Assembly (NCBI GenBank): GCA_017416505.1
Contig: JAFQCI010000026.1
Coordinates: 20,033 to 84,032, forward strand
Direction: 5' to 3'
DNA length: 64,000 nt
Source: Lachnospiraceae bacterium
GTDB lineage: Bacteria > Bacillota_A > Clostridia > Lachnospirales > Lachnospiraceae
A program made the translations under genes and the position numbers. Shown here piece by piece: positions 45,165 to 53,640 of this stretch (positions are counted from its first letter, which is position 1; the number at the start of each line of letters is the position of its first letter). Below the pieces are notes generated by a model. The model saw nothing but the letters and a program-made list of their open reading frames with translations, made no database searches and had not been told where the DNA came from.

Positions 45165-45877
45165 ACCGCACCTTCCCCTTTTTCTTCATTTTTCCTGATT
45201 CCTCTTAATACCTCATAATCTGTAAGCACCTGTTTTACAGGTTCATAATACCTTTTTAGAATAATAAGAAACGCCACTATCTGCAATAACGTCATACTTC
45301 CTATGCAAATTCCATCTATCCAATGTATAGTTTTCTTATCCAGAATTTCCGAAATAATAGCAAGTAGATTTACAAAACCATCTGCGTGTATTATCACATT
45401 CCAGATAAAATAATTGGTAGGATTCATTTTCCCTTTTGGAGATGGCAGCATTTTTCCATCCGGCAGGCAACAAATATTAATAGAAATCGTATATAAAAAC
45501 ATCATGAGTGCAAAGATTAAAAATTCTCCTAAAGTTACCTTTTTTAATCCTATTAAAATACCTCCGGATATTCCTAATAAAATCATTGGAATGCTGATTC
45601 GAAGCCATAACGATGTTTTAAAATATATTTCTCTTTGTTCCTTAGATAAAGGACAAAAAAACAAAGTTCGATTCTCCATACATCCATATACTTTTGCTAA
45701 AAACTCAGCCAAAATCACAGGAACCATCATAAAATAATAACTGAATCTTCCTTCTCTCATCACAATAGGGACAATAAAAAATAAATAGGTGTGAATACTT
45801 ACCATATAGGAATTATAATAATATTTAAATCCTGTTTTTAAATTATGTTTATAATCATCCAGTACGATTTTTAACAT
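45161..45877 (-). CDS. Membrane protein, probable ABC permease of the YtrA-like operon
   Basis: A 238-residue protein with about six hydrophobic segments (near 28-45, 52-68, 90-110, 115-133, 150-175, 185-208). The GCMENRTLFFCPLSKEQR loop resembles loops after helix 2 in ABC-2 type permeases. It overlaps the ATPase gene (7 bp) before it and the GntR gene (4 bp) after it. Function by context only. Confidence 0.75.
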   Translation of the reverse strand: MLKIVLDDYKHNLKTGFKYYYNSYMVSIHTYLFFIVPIVMREGRFSYYFMMVPVILAEFLAKVYGCMENRTLFFCPLSKEQREIYFKTSLWLRISIPMILLGISGGILIGLKKVTLGEFLIFALMMFLYTISINICCLPDGKMLPSPKGKMNPTNYFIWNVIIHADGFVNLLAIISEILDKKTIHWIDGICIGSMTLLQIVAFLIILKRYYEPVKQVLTDYEVLRGIRKNEEKGEGAV

Positions 45878-46722
45878 GTTCCTTCCCCCTTTACCATAAA
45901 ATACATGATATCTTCTATCGTAGGAATGATGATTTCCAGTTCTTTATCATAGTTCATCCTTCTTCTATGTTTTACAAGTGCTTTTGTGGAATATTTTCCT
46001 TTTTCCTTGTATATGACCCTTTCCTCTGGCAGTAAGTTTATTTTATATTCTTCGCCACAAACCAGTCGGTAAGCATCTTCCAGGCTTTGCCGGTCCTGAC
46101 TAAACACCATCTTACCATGATCGAGAAACGTAATATAATCTGCAATACGTTCCAATTCCCAAGTCAGATGAGTTGCCAACACCACGCTATGCTCCCCATC
46201 GGATACAAACTCTGTAATAATCTTTATGAAATCTTCCTGAAATTCCGGATCAAAATTAGAAGTTGGTTCATCTAATATCAAAAGTTTCGGCTTATGAGCT
46301 AAGGCAAAGGCAAACTGAAATTTAAGTTTTTCTCCTTTAGAATGTTTCTTTAATTTCTGGTCTTTTTTCAGATGAAACCGTTCACAGTATTTTAGAAATA
46401 ATTCCTTGTCATATTTCTTATAGTACTTTCCATACATATCTCCATTTTCTACCAAGGTAACATCCTGACAGAACAACTCCTCCGCCAATACATACCCCAT
46501 CTCATTTTTCGCCATTACTTCATGTTTTACAATGTCATTTCCATTGATCTCTATGCTTCCTTCTTCCGGCTTATAAAGACCAAGTATCAAATATAAAAGT
46601 GTGGTTTTTCCCGCACCATTGGGACCTATCAGTCCCATAATATATCCTCTGGGCAATTCTAAAGAAATATCCTGTAACCTAAATTTATCCAACTTCTTAC
46701 TTATATGCTCTACTTTTAACAT
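45871..46722 (-). CDS. ABC transporter ATP-binding protein, YtrB-like (first ATPase)
   Basis: A 283-residue ATPase. Walker A is GPNGAGKTTLLYLI, the signature region reads KHSKGEKLKFQFAFAL (degenerate), Walker B is LLILDEPTSNFDP and the H-loop is VVLATHLT. A C-terminal extension of about 75 residues follows. The ATG at 46722 has GGGAGG upstream. It is first in a five-gene operon (ATPase, permease, GntR, ATPase, membrane protein) behind a promoter with a near-perfect palindrome. The layout recalls ytrABCDEF, which responds to cell-wall-active antibiotics in Bacillus. Confidence 0.9.
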   Translation of the reverse strand: MLKVEHISKKLDKFRLQDISLELPRGYIMGLIGPNGAGKTTLLYLILGLYKPEEGSIEINGNDIVKHEVMAKNEMGYVLAEELFCQDVTLVENGDMYGKYYKKYDKELFLKYCERFHLKKDQKLKKHSKGEKLKFQFAFALAHKPKLLILDEPTSNFDPEFQEDFIKIITEFVSDGEHSVVLATHLTWELERIADYITFLDHGKMVFSQDRQSLEDAYRLVCGEEYKINLLPEERVIYKEKGKYSTKALVKHRRRMNYDKELEIIIPTIEDIMYFMVKGEGTC

Positions 46723-46809
46723 AAACATCCTCCCCATTTCTGTTCTTGCTTTCGAAATTTACTTTCAAATTCAGTTGTGCCTTTTCAAACATTATCTTCT
46801 TTATTCCAC

Positions 46810-46862
46810 GTGTGCATATACTGTATATAAATATATATACAGTATATGCACACAAATGTCAA
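46810..46862 (-). promoter_or_regulatory. Promoter with 20-bp-arm palindromic operator of the YtrA-like operon
   Basis: Perfect 20 bp arms (46810-46829 and 46834-46853, GTGTGCATATACTGTATATA and its complement) surround an AATA spacer. On the minus strand TTGACA at 46857-46862 is 17 bp from TATATA at 46834-46839, so the palindrome covers the spacer, the -10 box and the start point. A GntR dimer bound here would block transcription. Confidence 0.85.
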
Positions 46863-46864
46863 GT

Positions 46865-46904
46865 AAAAAATATCCCTGGCTCCAAAATCGGAGTCAAGGA
46901 TATG
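46865..46904 (-). terminator. Terminator after the DUF3990 pair
   Basis: ATATCCCTGGCTCC pairs with GGAGTCAAGGATAT (two mismatches), then TTTTTT on the minus strand. The T-run directly abuts the -35 box of the next operon. It lies about 95 bp after the stop of the second gene. Confidence 0.75.
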
Positions 46905-46997
46905 TAATCATACTATTACCACAATGTATTTAACCATTATTAATCCTAAAATCAACCTATCATCAAACTTTGCTACTAATATTTTAAATTTCCTTAT

Positions 46998-47441
46998 CTA
47001 TGCCAATAAAAAACCTGCTTCATATGAACATCTCAGATAATCTGGATTACTATAATATACATTTGTGTTAAAATTTGATATTTCATCACTAATAAAAGAT
47101 GTGAACACATCAATAATTGCTTGTGCAACATCATCACCTTTTATTGTTGCTAACACAAGTTGCTGATATACTCTACCAATTGAAGTAACAGACGGAATTG
47201 TATATCTGCAATTATCTATTTCATTAGCTTTCCCTGTCTTGATTCCATATTGTTCAATCCACTCGTCAGAAACCTGTTCAAAACTTAAACAATGATTTAC
47301 TTCTGCCACCTTCAATTGATGTTCAATATTCTTCTTTGATAGCTTAGAAATCACATCTTTTCGTCGATTATTTGTGATTCTGGATACAAATTCAATCATG
47401 GTACACACATAATAAATGTCATCTTTACATTTTTCATTCAT
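46998..47441 (-). CDS. Partner protein of DUF3990, possible antitoxin
   Basis: A 147-residue protein beginning MNEKCKDDIYYVCTMIEF. The first 65 residues recall small DUF3791-type partners found beside DUF3990 proteins; the remaining 80 (from SVTSIGRVYQQLVLATIKGD, in parts) match nothing I recognise. The ATG at 47441 follows GGGAGTG and overlaps the DUF3990 stop by 8 bp, so translation is coupled. Antitoxin function is inferred from arrangement only. Confidence 0.6.
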   Translation of the reverse strand: MNEKCKDDIYYVCTMIEFVSRITNNRRKDVISKLSKKNIEHQLKVAEVNHCLSFEQVSDEWIEQYGIKTGKANEIDNCRYTIPSVTSIGRVYQQLVLATIKGDDVAQAIIDVFTSFISDEISNFNTNVYYSNPDYLRCSYEAGFLLA

Positions 47442-47898
47442 GAATCGATTCACTCCCTTCAAATTTTAAGCAATCCAATGCCCGCAATGTATGAAAACTT
47501 ACTTGATGTGTTGGATGTTTAAATTTAGCATACTCCCAAAATACTTCTCTACTGATAGTTCCAGCTAAATACTCATTTACAAAATTCCAAATGGTATCGT
47601 CCGCCATAGGGCCTTCTACAATATCATATTCATGTATTTTACCCGCACGACACTCTGCAATGAAATCAAGCCATTCATCTGTCATTTCATTAAATTTCAT
47701 GATATTCAATTTACTATTTTCTATATAGGAATAAATATTAATAATTCCTGTTTCGTGACGACGTTCTGCCCATCGGTATGCTTGTTCATAACTTTTCGTA
47801 CAATAAAATCCCCATGAAAAATCCTTCGTATATCTAGTCTTTCTAATTTCAGGGAATTCCACTATCTGCCCACTCCCATGATATAAAATTTGTTCCAT
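47434..47898 (-). CDS. DUF3990 family protein, ADP-ribosyltransferase-like fold
   Basis: A 154-residue protein. It opens EQILYHGSGQIVEFPEI and continues FSWGFYCTKSYEQAYRWAERR, the DUF3990 pattern, which belongs to the ADP-ribosyltransferase-like group (H-Y motif in LYHGS, aromatic GFYCT strand). No clear catalytic Glu can be named. AGGAG precedes the ATG. It forms an overlapping pair with the next gene, resembling toxin-antitoxin or defence modules in gut Clostridia. Confidence 0.8.
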   Translation of the reverse strand: MEQILYHGSGQIVEFPEIRKTRYTKDFSWGFYCTKSYEQAYRWAERRHETGIINIYSYIENSKLNIMKFNEMTDEWLDFIAECRAGKIHEYDIVEGPMADDTIWNFVNEYLAGTISREVFWEYAKFKHPTHQVSFHTLRALDCLKFEGSESIHE

Positions 47899-48039
47899 CG
47901 TAATATCATCTCCTATTTATGCTTTTACATTATCTATAAGCAAATTCCATAATAGTTTACAATTGGTTTTTGTTTGCGCATTTGAAATATGAATTCCTCC
48001 ATACACACCACCTATAATTTGTAATTACTGATTGTCATA

Positions 48040-48068
48040 ATTATACTATACCCCGTTTGAAATCACAA
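48040..48068 (-). promoter_or_regulatory. Likely promoter of the DUF3990 pair
   Basis: TTGTGA, 17 bp spacer, TATAAT on the minus strand. It would give a leader of about 135 nt before the DUF3990 ATG. In that leader a 29-codon frame from a GTG (48006 to 47917) has AGGTGGT upstream but no recognisable homology. Confidence 0.5.
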
Positions 48069-48124
48069 TCAAAATGTCTGATACCCACACATCTACTTGC
48101 GTTATAAATCACTTAACAAAATAA

Positions 48125-48204
48125 AAAAAGAAAAGGAATGTGATATTTTCAACCTAATTATTTCTGAAACAAAAAAATAATCAAGTCACATTCCTTTTCT
48201 ATAT
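48125..48204 (-). terminator. Terminator after SDR gene
   Basis: AGAAAAGGAATGTGA pairs perfectly with TCACATTCCTTTTCT around a 42-base loop, ending in a T-run on the minus strand, 62 bp after the SDR stop codon. Confidence 0.75.
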
Positions 48205-48261
48205 TCAAATCTGCAATGGTTCATATATTATAAATCCATGCACATTCTTATGATACGTTTT

Positions 48262-49005
48262 TTAAGTCATGGCTGCTCCATCCACAGATAAGATTTCACC
48301 TGTTACATAAGATGCCATATCACTTGCTAAGAATAAAAACGCATTGGCTACATCTTCCGGTTCTCCAATTCTTCTTAACGGAATGGAGGCAATTAATGGC
48401 TGAATCATTGCTTCCGGTAAAGCTGCCACCATATCTGTTCTAGTAACTCCCGGTGCAACTGCATTCACACGAATATTATCTTTCCCAAGTTCTCTGGCAA
48501 GAGATTTCGTTAATCCGTTTACTGCAAACTTTGATGCCGGATAACCACTACCAGATGGCTGTCCGTAAAGACTTACCATGGAACTGGTATTTAAAATCAC
48601 ACCGCCACCCTGTTCCTTCATAATCTTAGCTGCTGCCTGGGCACAAATAAACACAGCTTTAACATTTAAATCAATCGTTTTTCCAAAATCATCCGGATTA
48701 TAATCATAAATGCTTTCTCTTGCAGAAACTCCGGCATTGTTTACCAAAATATCAAGACTGCCAAAAGTATCTTTTACCTTAGCAAATACTTGAGCAATTT
48801 CATCCGGTGATGTCAAATCCGGACAGAATCCAAGAACTTCTCCCTGTACTCCTTCTTCCTTTAACTTTTCCATGGCCTTATCTACGGTTTCCTGTCTGGA
48901 ACCCAATATTGCCACCTTAGCACCATTTTCTAAAAACTTTTTCACTACCGCATATCCAATTCCCCTGGTACCACCAGTAACTACTGCTACTTTGTTTTTT
49001 AACAT
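48262..49005 (-). CDS. Short-chain dehydrogenase/reductase, FabG-like
   Basis: A 247-residue NAD(P)-dependent oxidoreductase. The cofactor loop is VTGGTRGIGYAVVKKF (TGxxxGxG at residues 12-19), NNAG is at about 88-91, and the catalytic Ser-Tyr-Lys triad is Ser in LNTSSMVSL, and Tyr and Lys in SGYPASKFAV. SR in LGSRQETV suggests NADP preference. FabG-like by sequence but outside any fatty-acid cluster, so the substrate is open. The ATG at 49005 follows GGGAGG. Confidence 0.9.
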   Translation of the reverse strand: MLKNKVAVVTGGTRGIGYAVVKKFLENGAKVAILGSRQETVDKAMEKLKEEGVQGEVLGFCPDLTSPDEIAQVFAKVKDTFGSLDILVNNAGVSARESIYDYNPDDFGKTIDLNVKAVFICAQAAAKIMKEQGGGVILNTSSMVSLYGQPSGSGYPASKFAVNGLTKSLARELGKDNIRVNAVAPGVTRTDMVAALPEAMIQPLIASIPLRRIGEPEDVANAFLFLASDMASYVTGEILSVDGAAMT

Positions 49006-49059
49006 ACTAATTACCTCCCTTTGATTTATTCTCATTTATGGAAATTTTTAAAACAGGCA

Positions 49060-49093
49060 AAAGTAAGTCGCCCTTAAGACAACTTACTTTTTG
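49060..49093 (-). terminator. Terminator after the cell-wall-binding gene
   Basis: AAAGTAAGT pairs with ACTTACTTT around an internal loop centred on CTTAAG. T-rich sequence lies on both sides, so it may act in both directions. It begins 13 bp beyond the stop codon. Confidence 0.55.
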
Positions 49094-49105
49094 TAAATAC
49101 CATCA

Positions 49106-50113
49106 TTATTTCGAAATATTTGAAATAATTGAATCAAATTGTGGCTCCAACGTAGCAAAATCGTCATCTACACAGATAATCTGGAACAAATAAAGTTCAT
49201 TTCCGTTCATAAATAGTACCTGCTTAATATAAGCGGTATGTCCTTCCATTTCATCATTCAGGTAGTCTGACACATCCAATGTAAATGATACACCAGTTCC
49301 ACAAGGTGTACTAACCGTAGTATCTGCTACAACTTTCAAATCATACTCTTTATACTGTTGAAGCAATGCGTCTTTCGTAGCTACTAAATCTTTTTCTGAA
49401 ACTTCTGCTTGGGTCTCAGAAACCAGAGCTATAAACATCGCACCTCCATTTGCAGAAGGAATCAAATACATCGCTCCATCACTGGCTCCGCTTAATATTG
49501 TCCAGGAATCATCAATATCGCAAGTAATACTACCAATCATCGTATTTCCGTTAGAATCGATAATCATGCTTCCATCGTTTCCCATATAATACTTCTTTCC
49601 AAACTTATCCTGTACCCAGGAATCAGTTTCCATAACTCCTTCAGAACCTAGATAATACTGCTTTCCGGACTTATCCTTTATGAAAGAGTCCGTCTTCATA
49701 ACTCCATCGCTTCCAAAATAATACCAATTTTCATCCTTATCCTGTGCCCAGTCATTTACCTTCATGGCTCCATCCGCACCCATATAGTACCATTCTCCGG
49801 CCTTTCCCTTCACCCAGTCATTCGCCTTCATGGCTCCGGTAGCTCCTACATAGTACCATTTTCCGGATTTATCAGGAACCCAGGAATTTGATAACATATA
49901 TCCATTGGCATTAAAATAGTACCAGGCACCATTAATCTTTTCCCACTTATTTGCAGGATACGAACCATCTGCTTTTTGGTACCACCAGCCTGTTGCATTT
50001 CTTTTCCATCCTTCTGTAGCAGCTGCCACAGGAGTAGAAACCGCGCCAACAAGCATTCCGGTTGTTAAAATTGTTGCAATCACTTTCTTTGTTCTACGTA
50101 ACATTTTACCCAT
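49106..50113 (-). CDS. Secreted protein with choline/glucan-type cell-wall-binding repeats
   Basis: A 335-residue exported protein. A signal peptide (about 1-33, KKVIATILTTGMLVGAVSTPVAAA in parts) precedes about seven to eight aromatic repeats of roughly 20 residues (GWWYQKADGSYP, WYYFNANGYM, WYYVGATGAM, WYYMGADGAM, WYYFGSDGVM, QYYLGSEGVM, KYYMGNDGSM) at about 35-185. A compact non-repeat domain (about 190-335) ends FDSIISNIS. The repeats should bind teichoic-acid choline or glucans. The C-terminal domain is unrecognised; it looks like a lipid- or stress-protein fold without visible catalytic motif. ATG at 50113 follows GGGAGG. Confidence 0.88.
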   Translation of the reverse strand: MGKMLRRTKKVIATILTTGMLVGAVSTPVAAATEGWKRNATGWWYQKADGSYPANKWEKINGAWYYFNANGYMLSNSWVPDKSGKWYYVGATGAMKANDWVKGKAGEWYYMGADGAMKVNDWAQDKDENWYYFGSDGVMKTDSFIKDKSGKQYYLGSEGVMETDSWVQDKFGKKYYMGNDGSMIIDSNGNTMIGSITCDIDDSWTILSGASDGAMYLIPSANGGAMFIALVSETQAEVSEKDLVATKDALLQQYKEYDLKVVADTTVSTPCGTGVSFTLDVSDYLNDEMEGHTAYIKQVLFMNGNELYLFQIICVDDDFATLEPQFDSIISNISK

Positions 50114-50254
50114 CTCTTGTTCCTCCCTTTGATATGTATACATTTATTGGTAAAAGTTTAACACTTTTTACACAATGTATTATACCAAATTTTTGTAATA
50201 AAAGATACCTTAATTTTACTTTTTATCTTTATATTTTTTATCATTAACCTGTCA

Positions 50255-50950
50255 TTATTCCAGTCCACTTCTTCGATATGCAAGTCCAAATGCTAAAACT
50301 GCAATGACCATATTAATACCAATCATCAAAACATTTTCCATACACAGTTCTAAATTTTCAATATTTTTCATCAAAATATGTATCTGCCCTGAATAAGTAA
50401 GTTTTGATACTTTCTCAACAGTTGTATTAAACATGGAAATCATAGGTAGAAAAGAGAAAACCATCATTACCGGTACGGTAACAGAGGTCGCCATCATTTG
50501 ATTTTTACTCCAAGTGCCAATGGCTGCTCCTACTAAAATAGAAACCAAAATTCCTACCGCCATTACCAGCATAAAGGAAAAACAGGTACTTCCTTTATAT
50601 TGTCCACATATGCAAAAAACTCCTGCTCCAATCATACAGACTACAAAGATATAAATCCCCACTCCCAACAAATATTCCATGGGTTTTACATTAGACATTA
50701 ACAATACCCTTAATGTATTCTTTTCTTTTTCCTCCGAAATAATAGCGGACATAGCGGTAAGCGGTGCCATTCCCACATACATAACAGAAAATAACTTAAC
50801 AAAATAATGTTCTGGAAGTTCCCCTACATTAACTACATTTTCCATAATTATAGTTAGAATCGGAAACATAATAAACTGAATCAAGATGGTTTTATTCTTA
50901 AAGGTATCCTTTATTTGCTTCCATAATATTGCTCTTATATTTCTTGTCAT
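50255..50950 (-). CDS. ABC-2 type permease
   Basis: A 231-residue membrane protein of six helices. It opens RAILWKQIKDTFKNKTILIQFIMFP (in parts) and carries SEEKEKNTLRVLLMSNVKPMEYLLG, the ABC-2 motif after helix 2. It overlaps its ATPase gene by 4 bp. It is last in the LytTR-DUF3021-ATPase-permease operon. Confidence 0.9.
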   Translation of the reverse strand: MTRNIRAILWKQIKDTFKNKTILIQFIMFPILTIIMENVVNVGELPEHYFVKLFSVMYVGMAPLTAMSAIISEEKEKNTLRVLLMSNVKPMEYLLGVGIYIFVVCMIGAGVFCICGQYKGSTCFSFMLVMAVGILVSILVGAAIGTWSKNQMMATSVTVPVMMVFSFLPMISMFNTTVEKVSKLTYSGQIHILMKNIENLELCMENVLMIGINMVIAVLAFGLAYRRSGLE

Positions 50951-51798
50951 TTATCCAACTTCCTTCCCGTTAATTCCATAAATACCGTTTCTAAATCCGG
51001 TTCACTAGAATGTATGGTTTCAACCAGCCCTTGCTCAAAATATTCTAAAAGTATTTTTACTGTAGATTTATCATTTTCCACTTCAATGTTTCTTCCGTCA
51101 TATAAATGTATCCTGATTTTTTTCTGATGATGATATCTTCTGCATAGTTCCACCGGATTGCCATATTCCACTATTTTTCCTTCATTCAGCAATGCCACAT
51201 TATCGCATAGTTTTTCTGCTTCCACCATATTATGAGTCGTTAAAAAAATGGTAGTTCCCTTCTCTTTTTCTTTTTGAATCAATCCATGAATTTCATCCAC
51301 CGTCCCAGGGTCAAGTCCACTGGTAGGTTCATCCAAAAACAAAATCTCAGGACTTAACATGAGCACTCTTGCAAGTTGTAATCGGTTTTTCATTCCCTTA
51401 GATAAATTAACTGCCAAAGTTTTCTTTGCCTCTAAAAGTCCCACTGCTTCCAGTATTTCATTTATTTTTTTATCCGAAATCTCATATATCTTGGCAAAAA
51501 ATTTCAAATTATCATAACAACTAAGCCTTTCATAAAGACCAAAATGGTCCATCATAATTCCAATCTTTTTATAGTCTTCTCCTGTTAATTTTCTTGCATC
51601 CTTCCCTAAAATCTCTGCTTTTCCTGCCGTCTGCTTTATTTGACCTGTTAAAATCTTGATTAATGTGGTTTTTCCTGCTCCGGAAGGCCCTAAAAGTCCA
51701 AATATTTCTCCTTTTTTGATGCTGATATTAATTCCGTCCAACACCTTCCTTCCGTTAAATTCCTGCTCTATTTCTAATATTTCAATTCCATTTTCCAT
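50947..51798 (-). CDS. ABC-2 type ATP-binding protein
   Basis: A 283-residue ATPase. Walker A is GPSGAGKTTLIKI, the signature is LSKGMKNRLQLARVL (reduced), Walker B is ILFLDEPTSGLDP and the H-loop is FLTTHNM. A C-terminal extension follows. The ATP-binding gene starts 12 bp after the DUF3021 gene, so the four genes look like one transcript regulated by LytTR. Confidence 0.93.
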   Translation of the reverse strand: MENGIEILEIEQEFNGRKVLDGINISIKKGEIFGLLGPSGAGKTTLIKILTGQIKQTAGKAEILGKDARKLTGEDYKKIGIMMDHFGLYERLSCYDNLKFFAKIYEISDKKINEILEAVGLLEAKKTLAVNLSKGMKNRLQLARVLMLSPEILFLDEPTSGLDPGTVDEIHGLIQKEKEKGTTIFLTTHNMVEAEKLCDNVALLNEGKIVEYGNPVELCRRYHHQKKIRIHLYDGRNIEVENDKSTVKILLEYFEQGLVETIHSSEPDLETVFMELTGRKLDK

Positions 51799-51810
51799 CG
51801 TCTTTCTCCT

Positions 51811-52287
51811 CTATTTGTCAGCTTCTTGTTTTAGTCTTTCCAAGGCTTCTTCCATTTTTCTTGTTTCTGCTTTTTCTTTTGCTACTGACAGTACAGTACT
51901 TATGGTAAAGCATACTCCAAAGCAAAGCAAAAACATCACCCATGGCTGCCACATATCCGATGGAAACCATTTAAAAAGGAAAATAAATGCACTGACCGTA
52001 AGTAATACCAACACTATCATCCATATCATTCTCGCCAGCACTGACATATTCTTTATCCATACATCTGTAAAAAATATAAAACGTAAGGTAACAATAATTG
52101 CACTTATAATAAGAAACTGAAACATAATAGGTACACTGATTCCTTGATTTCCTAAGGAAAACATGGTTGAAAATTCTTTCGCATCTTCCCCAAACAAAAT
52201 ACAAAATACATTTAATATAGCTATGGTAATTCCGAAAATCATAAAAATCTGACCTAGATAATCAAAAATTGTTTTTCTTTCTTCCAT
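51811..52287 (-). CDS. DUF3021 family membrane protein
   Basis: A 158-residue protein with four helices (about 11-30, 50-70, 85-107, 117-135) and a charged coiled tail (KEKAETRKMEEALERLKQEA). DUF3021 proteins typically sit just after LytTR regulators and are thought to modulate them at the membrane. Here the start is immediately after the LytTR stop codon (1 bp overlap-free junction), so translation is probably coupled. Confidence 0.85.
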   Translation of the reverse strand: MEERKTIFDYLGQIFMIFGITIAILNVFCILFGEDAKEFSTMFSLGNQGISVPIMFQFLIISAIIVTLRFIFFTDVWIKNMSVLARMIWMIVLVLLTVSAFIFLFKWFPSDMWQPWVMFLLCFGVCFTISTVLSVAKEKAETRKMEEALERLKQEADK

Positions 52288-52728
52288 TTATATCACCCCC
52301 AACTTTCTTTTCAATTCCTCCGCATACTGCCTGGAAACTATGATTTGTTCGCCATTTTCCAAAGTAAGACGAATTCTTCGATTGATGTCTGTTTTTAATG
52401 ATTTAATATATTTTAACTGTACAATACAGGATTTACTTGCCCGAAAAAATCCGCATTCGCAAAACTGTTCTTCTAATTCATATAGTTTTAGTTTTGATTC
52501 GAAATAGTCATTACAGGTATACACAAAAGTTTTTCTATCTACCGACTCTATATAAACAATATCGGAAACGTCCAATATATAAGATTCGTCCTTTTTTGCC
52601 ACCATTAATTTTCGTTCTAAAATCCTTAATGTTGCCAGTATTTTTTCTATTTCTGGTGTCAATCTGGCACAAGAAATTGATATTTCTGTATCTGTTATCT
52701 TCTCATCTACATTAATTGAAATCTTCAA
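52288..52728 (-). CDS. LytTR-type DNA-binding regulator
   Basis: A 146-residue protein without a receiver domain. An N-terminal helical region (1-50) precedes the LytTR domain (about 52-145), with SYILDVSDIVYIESVDRKTFVY, FFRASKSCIVQLKYIKSLKTD (in parts) and NGEQIIVSRQYAEELKRKL. The start is a TTG at 52728 preceded by GGAGGAGATGTC, which fits better than an upstream ATG. It probably controls the DUF3021 and ABC genes that follow. Confidence 0.9.
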   Translation of the reverse strand: MKISINVDEKITDTEISISCARLTPEIEKILATLRILERKLMVAKKDESYILDVSDIVYIESVDRKTFVYTCNDYFESKLKLYELEEQFCECGFFRASKSCIVQLKYIKSLKTDINRRIRLTLENGEQIIVSRQYAEELKRKLGVI

Positions 52729-52851
52729 GACATCTCCTCCTTCCTTGCCTAACATAACATTTTAAATTTTATGAAACAAGCCCTCTAGTCCTATGTTGCC
52801 ATATTGGTAACATGAAATGCACAAAAATCACCCTTTTCATAGTATATAACT

Positions 52852-52906
52852 AAAAAAAATCCTCCAAAGTATCAGATTTTACATTTCATCTTCTACTTTA
52901 GAGGAA
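52852..52906 (-). terminator. Terminator after the CD3324-type gene
   Basis: TCCTCCAAAGTA pairs with TACTTTAGAGGA (one mismatch) and is followed by TTTTTTT on the minus strand. It stands about 117 bp past the stop codon; the stretch between has an open frame reading NLAEMIHDLIIEND but no start. Confidence 0.7.
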
Positions 52907-53022
52907 TCCCAATAGCCACAGAAATGACTTATCATTTTCTATAATAAGGTCATGAATCATCTCGGCTAAATTTTCTTTATTTTGTTTTAAAGTTATCCTT
53001 GCATTCGTCTGCTTTTTCGCAG

Positions 53023-53292
53023 TTACAACTTCATCTTTCGAATAATCCTTTGTATGCTTTTTTCAGACAGATAATATTTACACGCCAATTCCCATGTCTT
53101 CATTCCTGCTAAAAAATCCTGATAAATACTGCGATTTCTTTCTAACAATTCCTGTTTCATCTTAGTATTGGCTCCCCATTCCTTACGATGTTCTTCTTTT
53201 CTAGGAATATAAATATTTTGTCCATCCACATACTGTTGTATTAATTCTATGATTTCCATTGGCAGAATTTCTTCTGCTTTTACATAGCCCAT
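53023..53292 (-). CDS. CD3324-family helix-turn-helix protein
   Basis: An 89-residue protein: GYVKAEEILPMEIIELIQQYVDGQNIYIPRKEE (in parts), then a conserved WGANTKMKQEL segment and a C-terminal helix-turn-helix, WELACKYYLSEKSIQRIIRKM. The combination is the CD3324 family common in Clostridia, thought to bind DNA. AGGAGG precedes the ATG. No target is evident; it stands alone. Confidence 0.87.
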   Translation of the reverse strand: MGYVKAEEILPMEIIELIQQYVDGQNIYIPRKEEHRKEWGANTKMKQELLERNRSIYQDFLAGMKTWELACKYYLSEKSIQRIIRKMKL

Positions 53293-53430
53293 AATTGCCT
53301 CCTAAAATAATATTTTCTTAGGATTAGCAATGGCTATAACAATATTTCATTTTTCATTGCAATAGCCAGTGCTATGCAACCATAACATACCTTCTCATAA
53401 AGCAATCCTCCTTCCTATTATCTAAAGTCA

Positions 53431-53640
53431 TAGGTAATTGCGAAACTATTCAAAACTTATATTGAGTGATACAAAATAAACAAATACATAAGCAGGTGCT
53501 TGGGCGGCCGTCGGTACTTAATGAGAGGCAAGCCTCGAATTTAGTACCGCTACGAGCCGAACGCAGCGAAAGCGATCCTGCGGTGTTTTGTTCATTTTGC
53601 ATCACTGTTTCATAAGATATTTTAGTTTCGCAATTACCTA
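53431..53640. repeat. 210-bp palindromic element (copy 2) with flanking 10-bp direct repeat
   Basis: Ends TAGGTAATTGCGAAACTA and TAGTTTCGCAATTACCTA are perfect 18 bp inverted repeats. The interior matches the element at 29213 in opposite orientation, including the GGTACT...AGTACC palindrome. ATCTAAAGTC occurs directly on both sides (53420-53429 and 53641-53650), consistent with target duplication on insertion. No transposase is encoded. Confidence 0.87.

Noticed and set aside
47917..48006. 29-codon GTG frame in the DUF3990 leader
   Set aside because: It has a plausible ribosome site but no recognisable homology and could be chance; kept only as a remark at the promoter.
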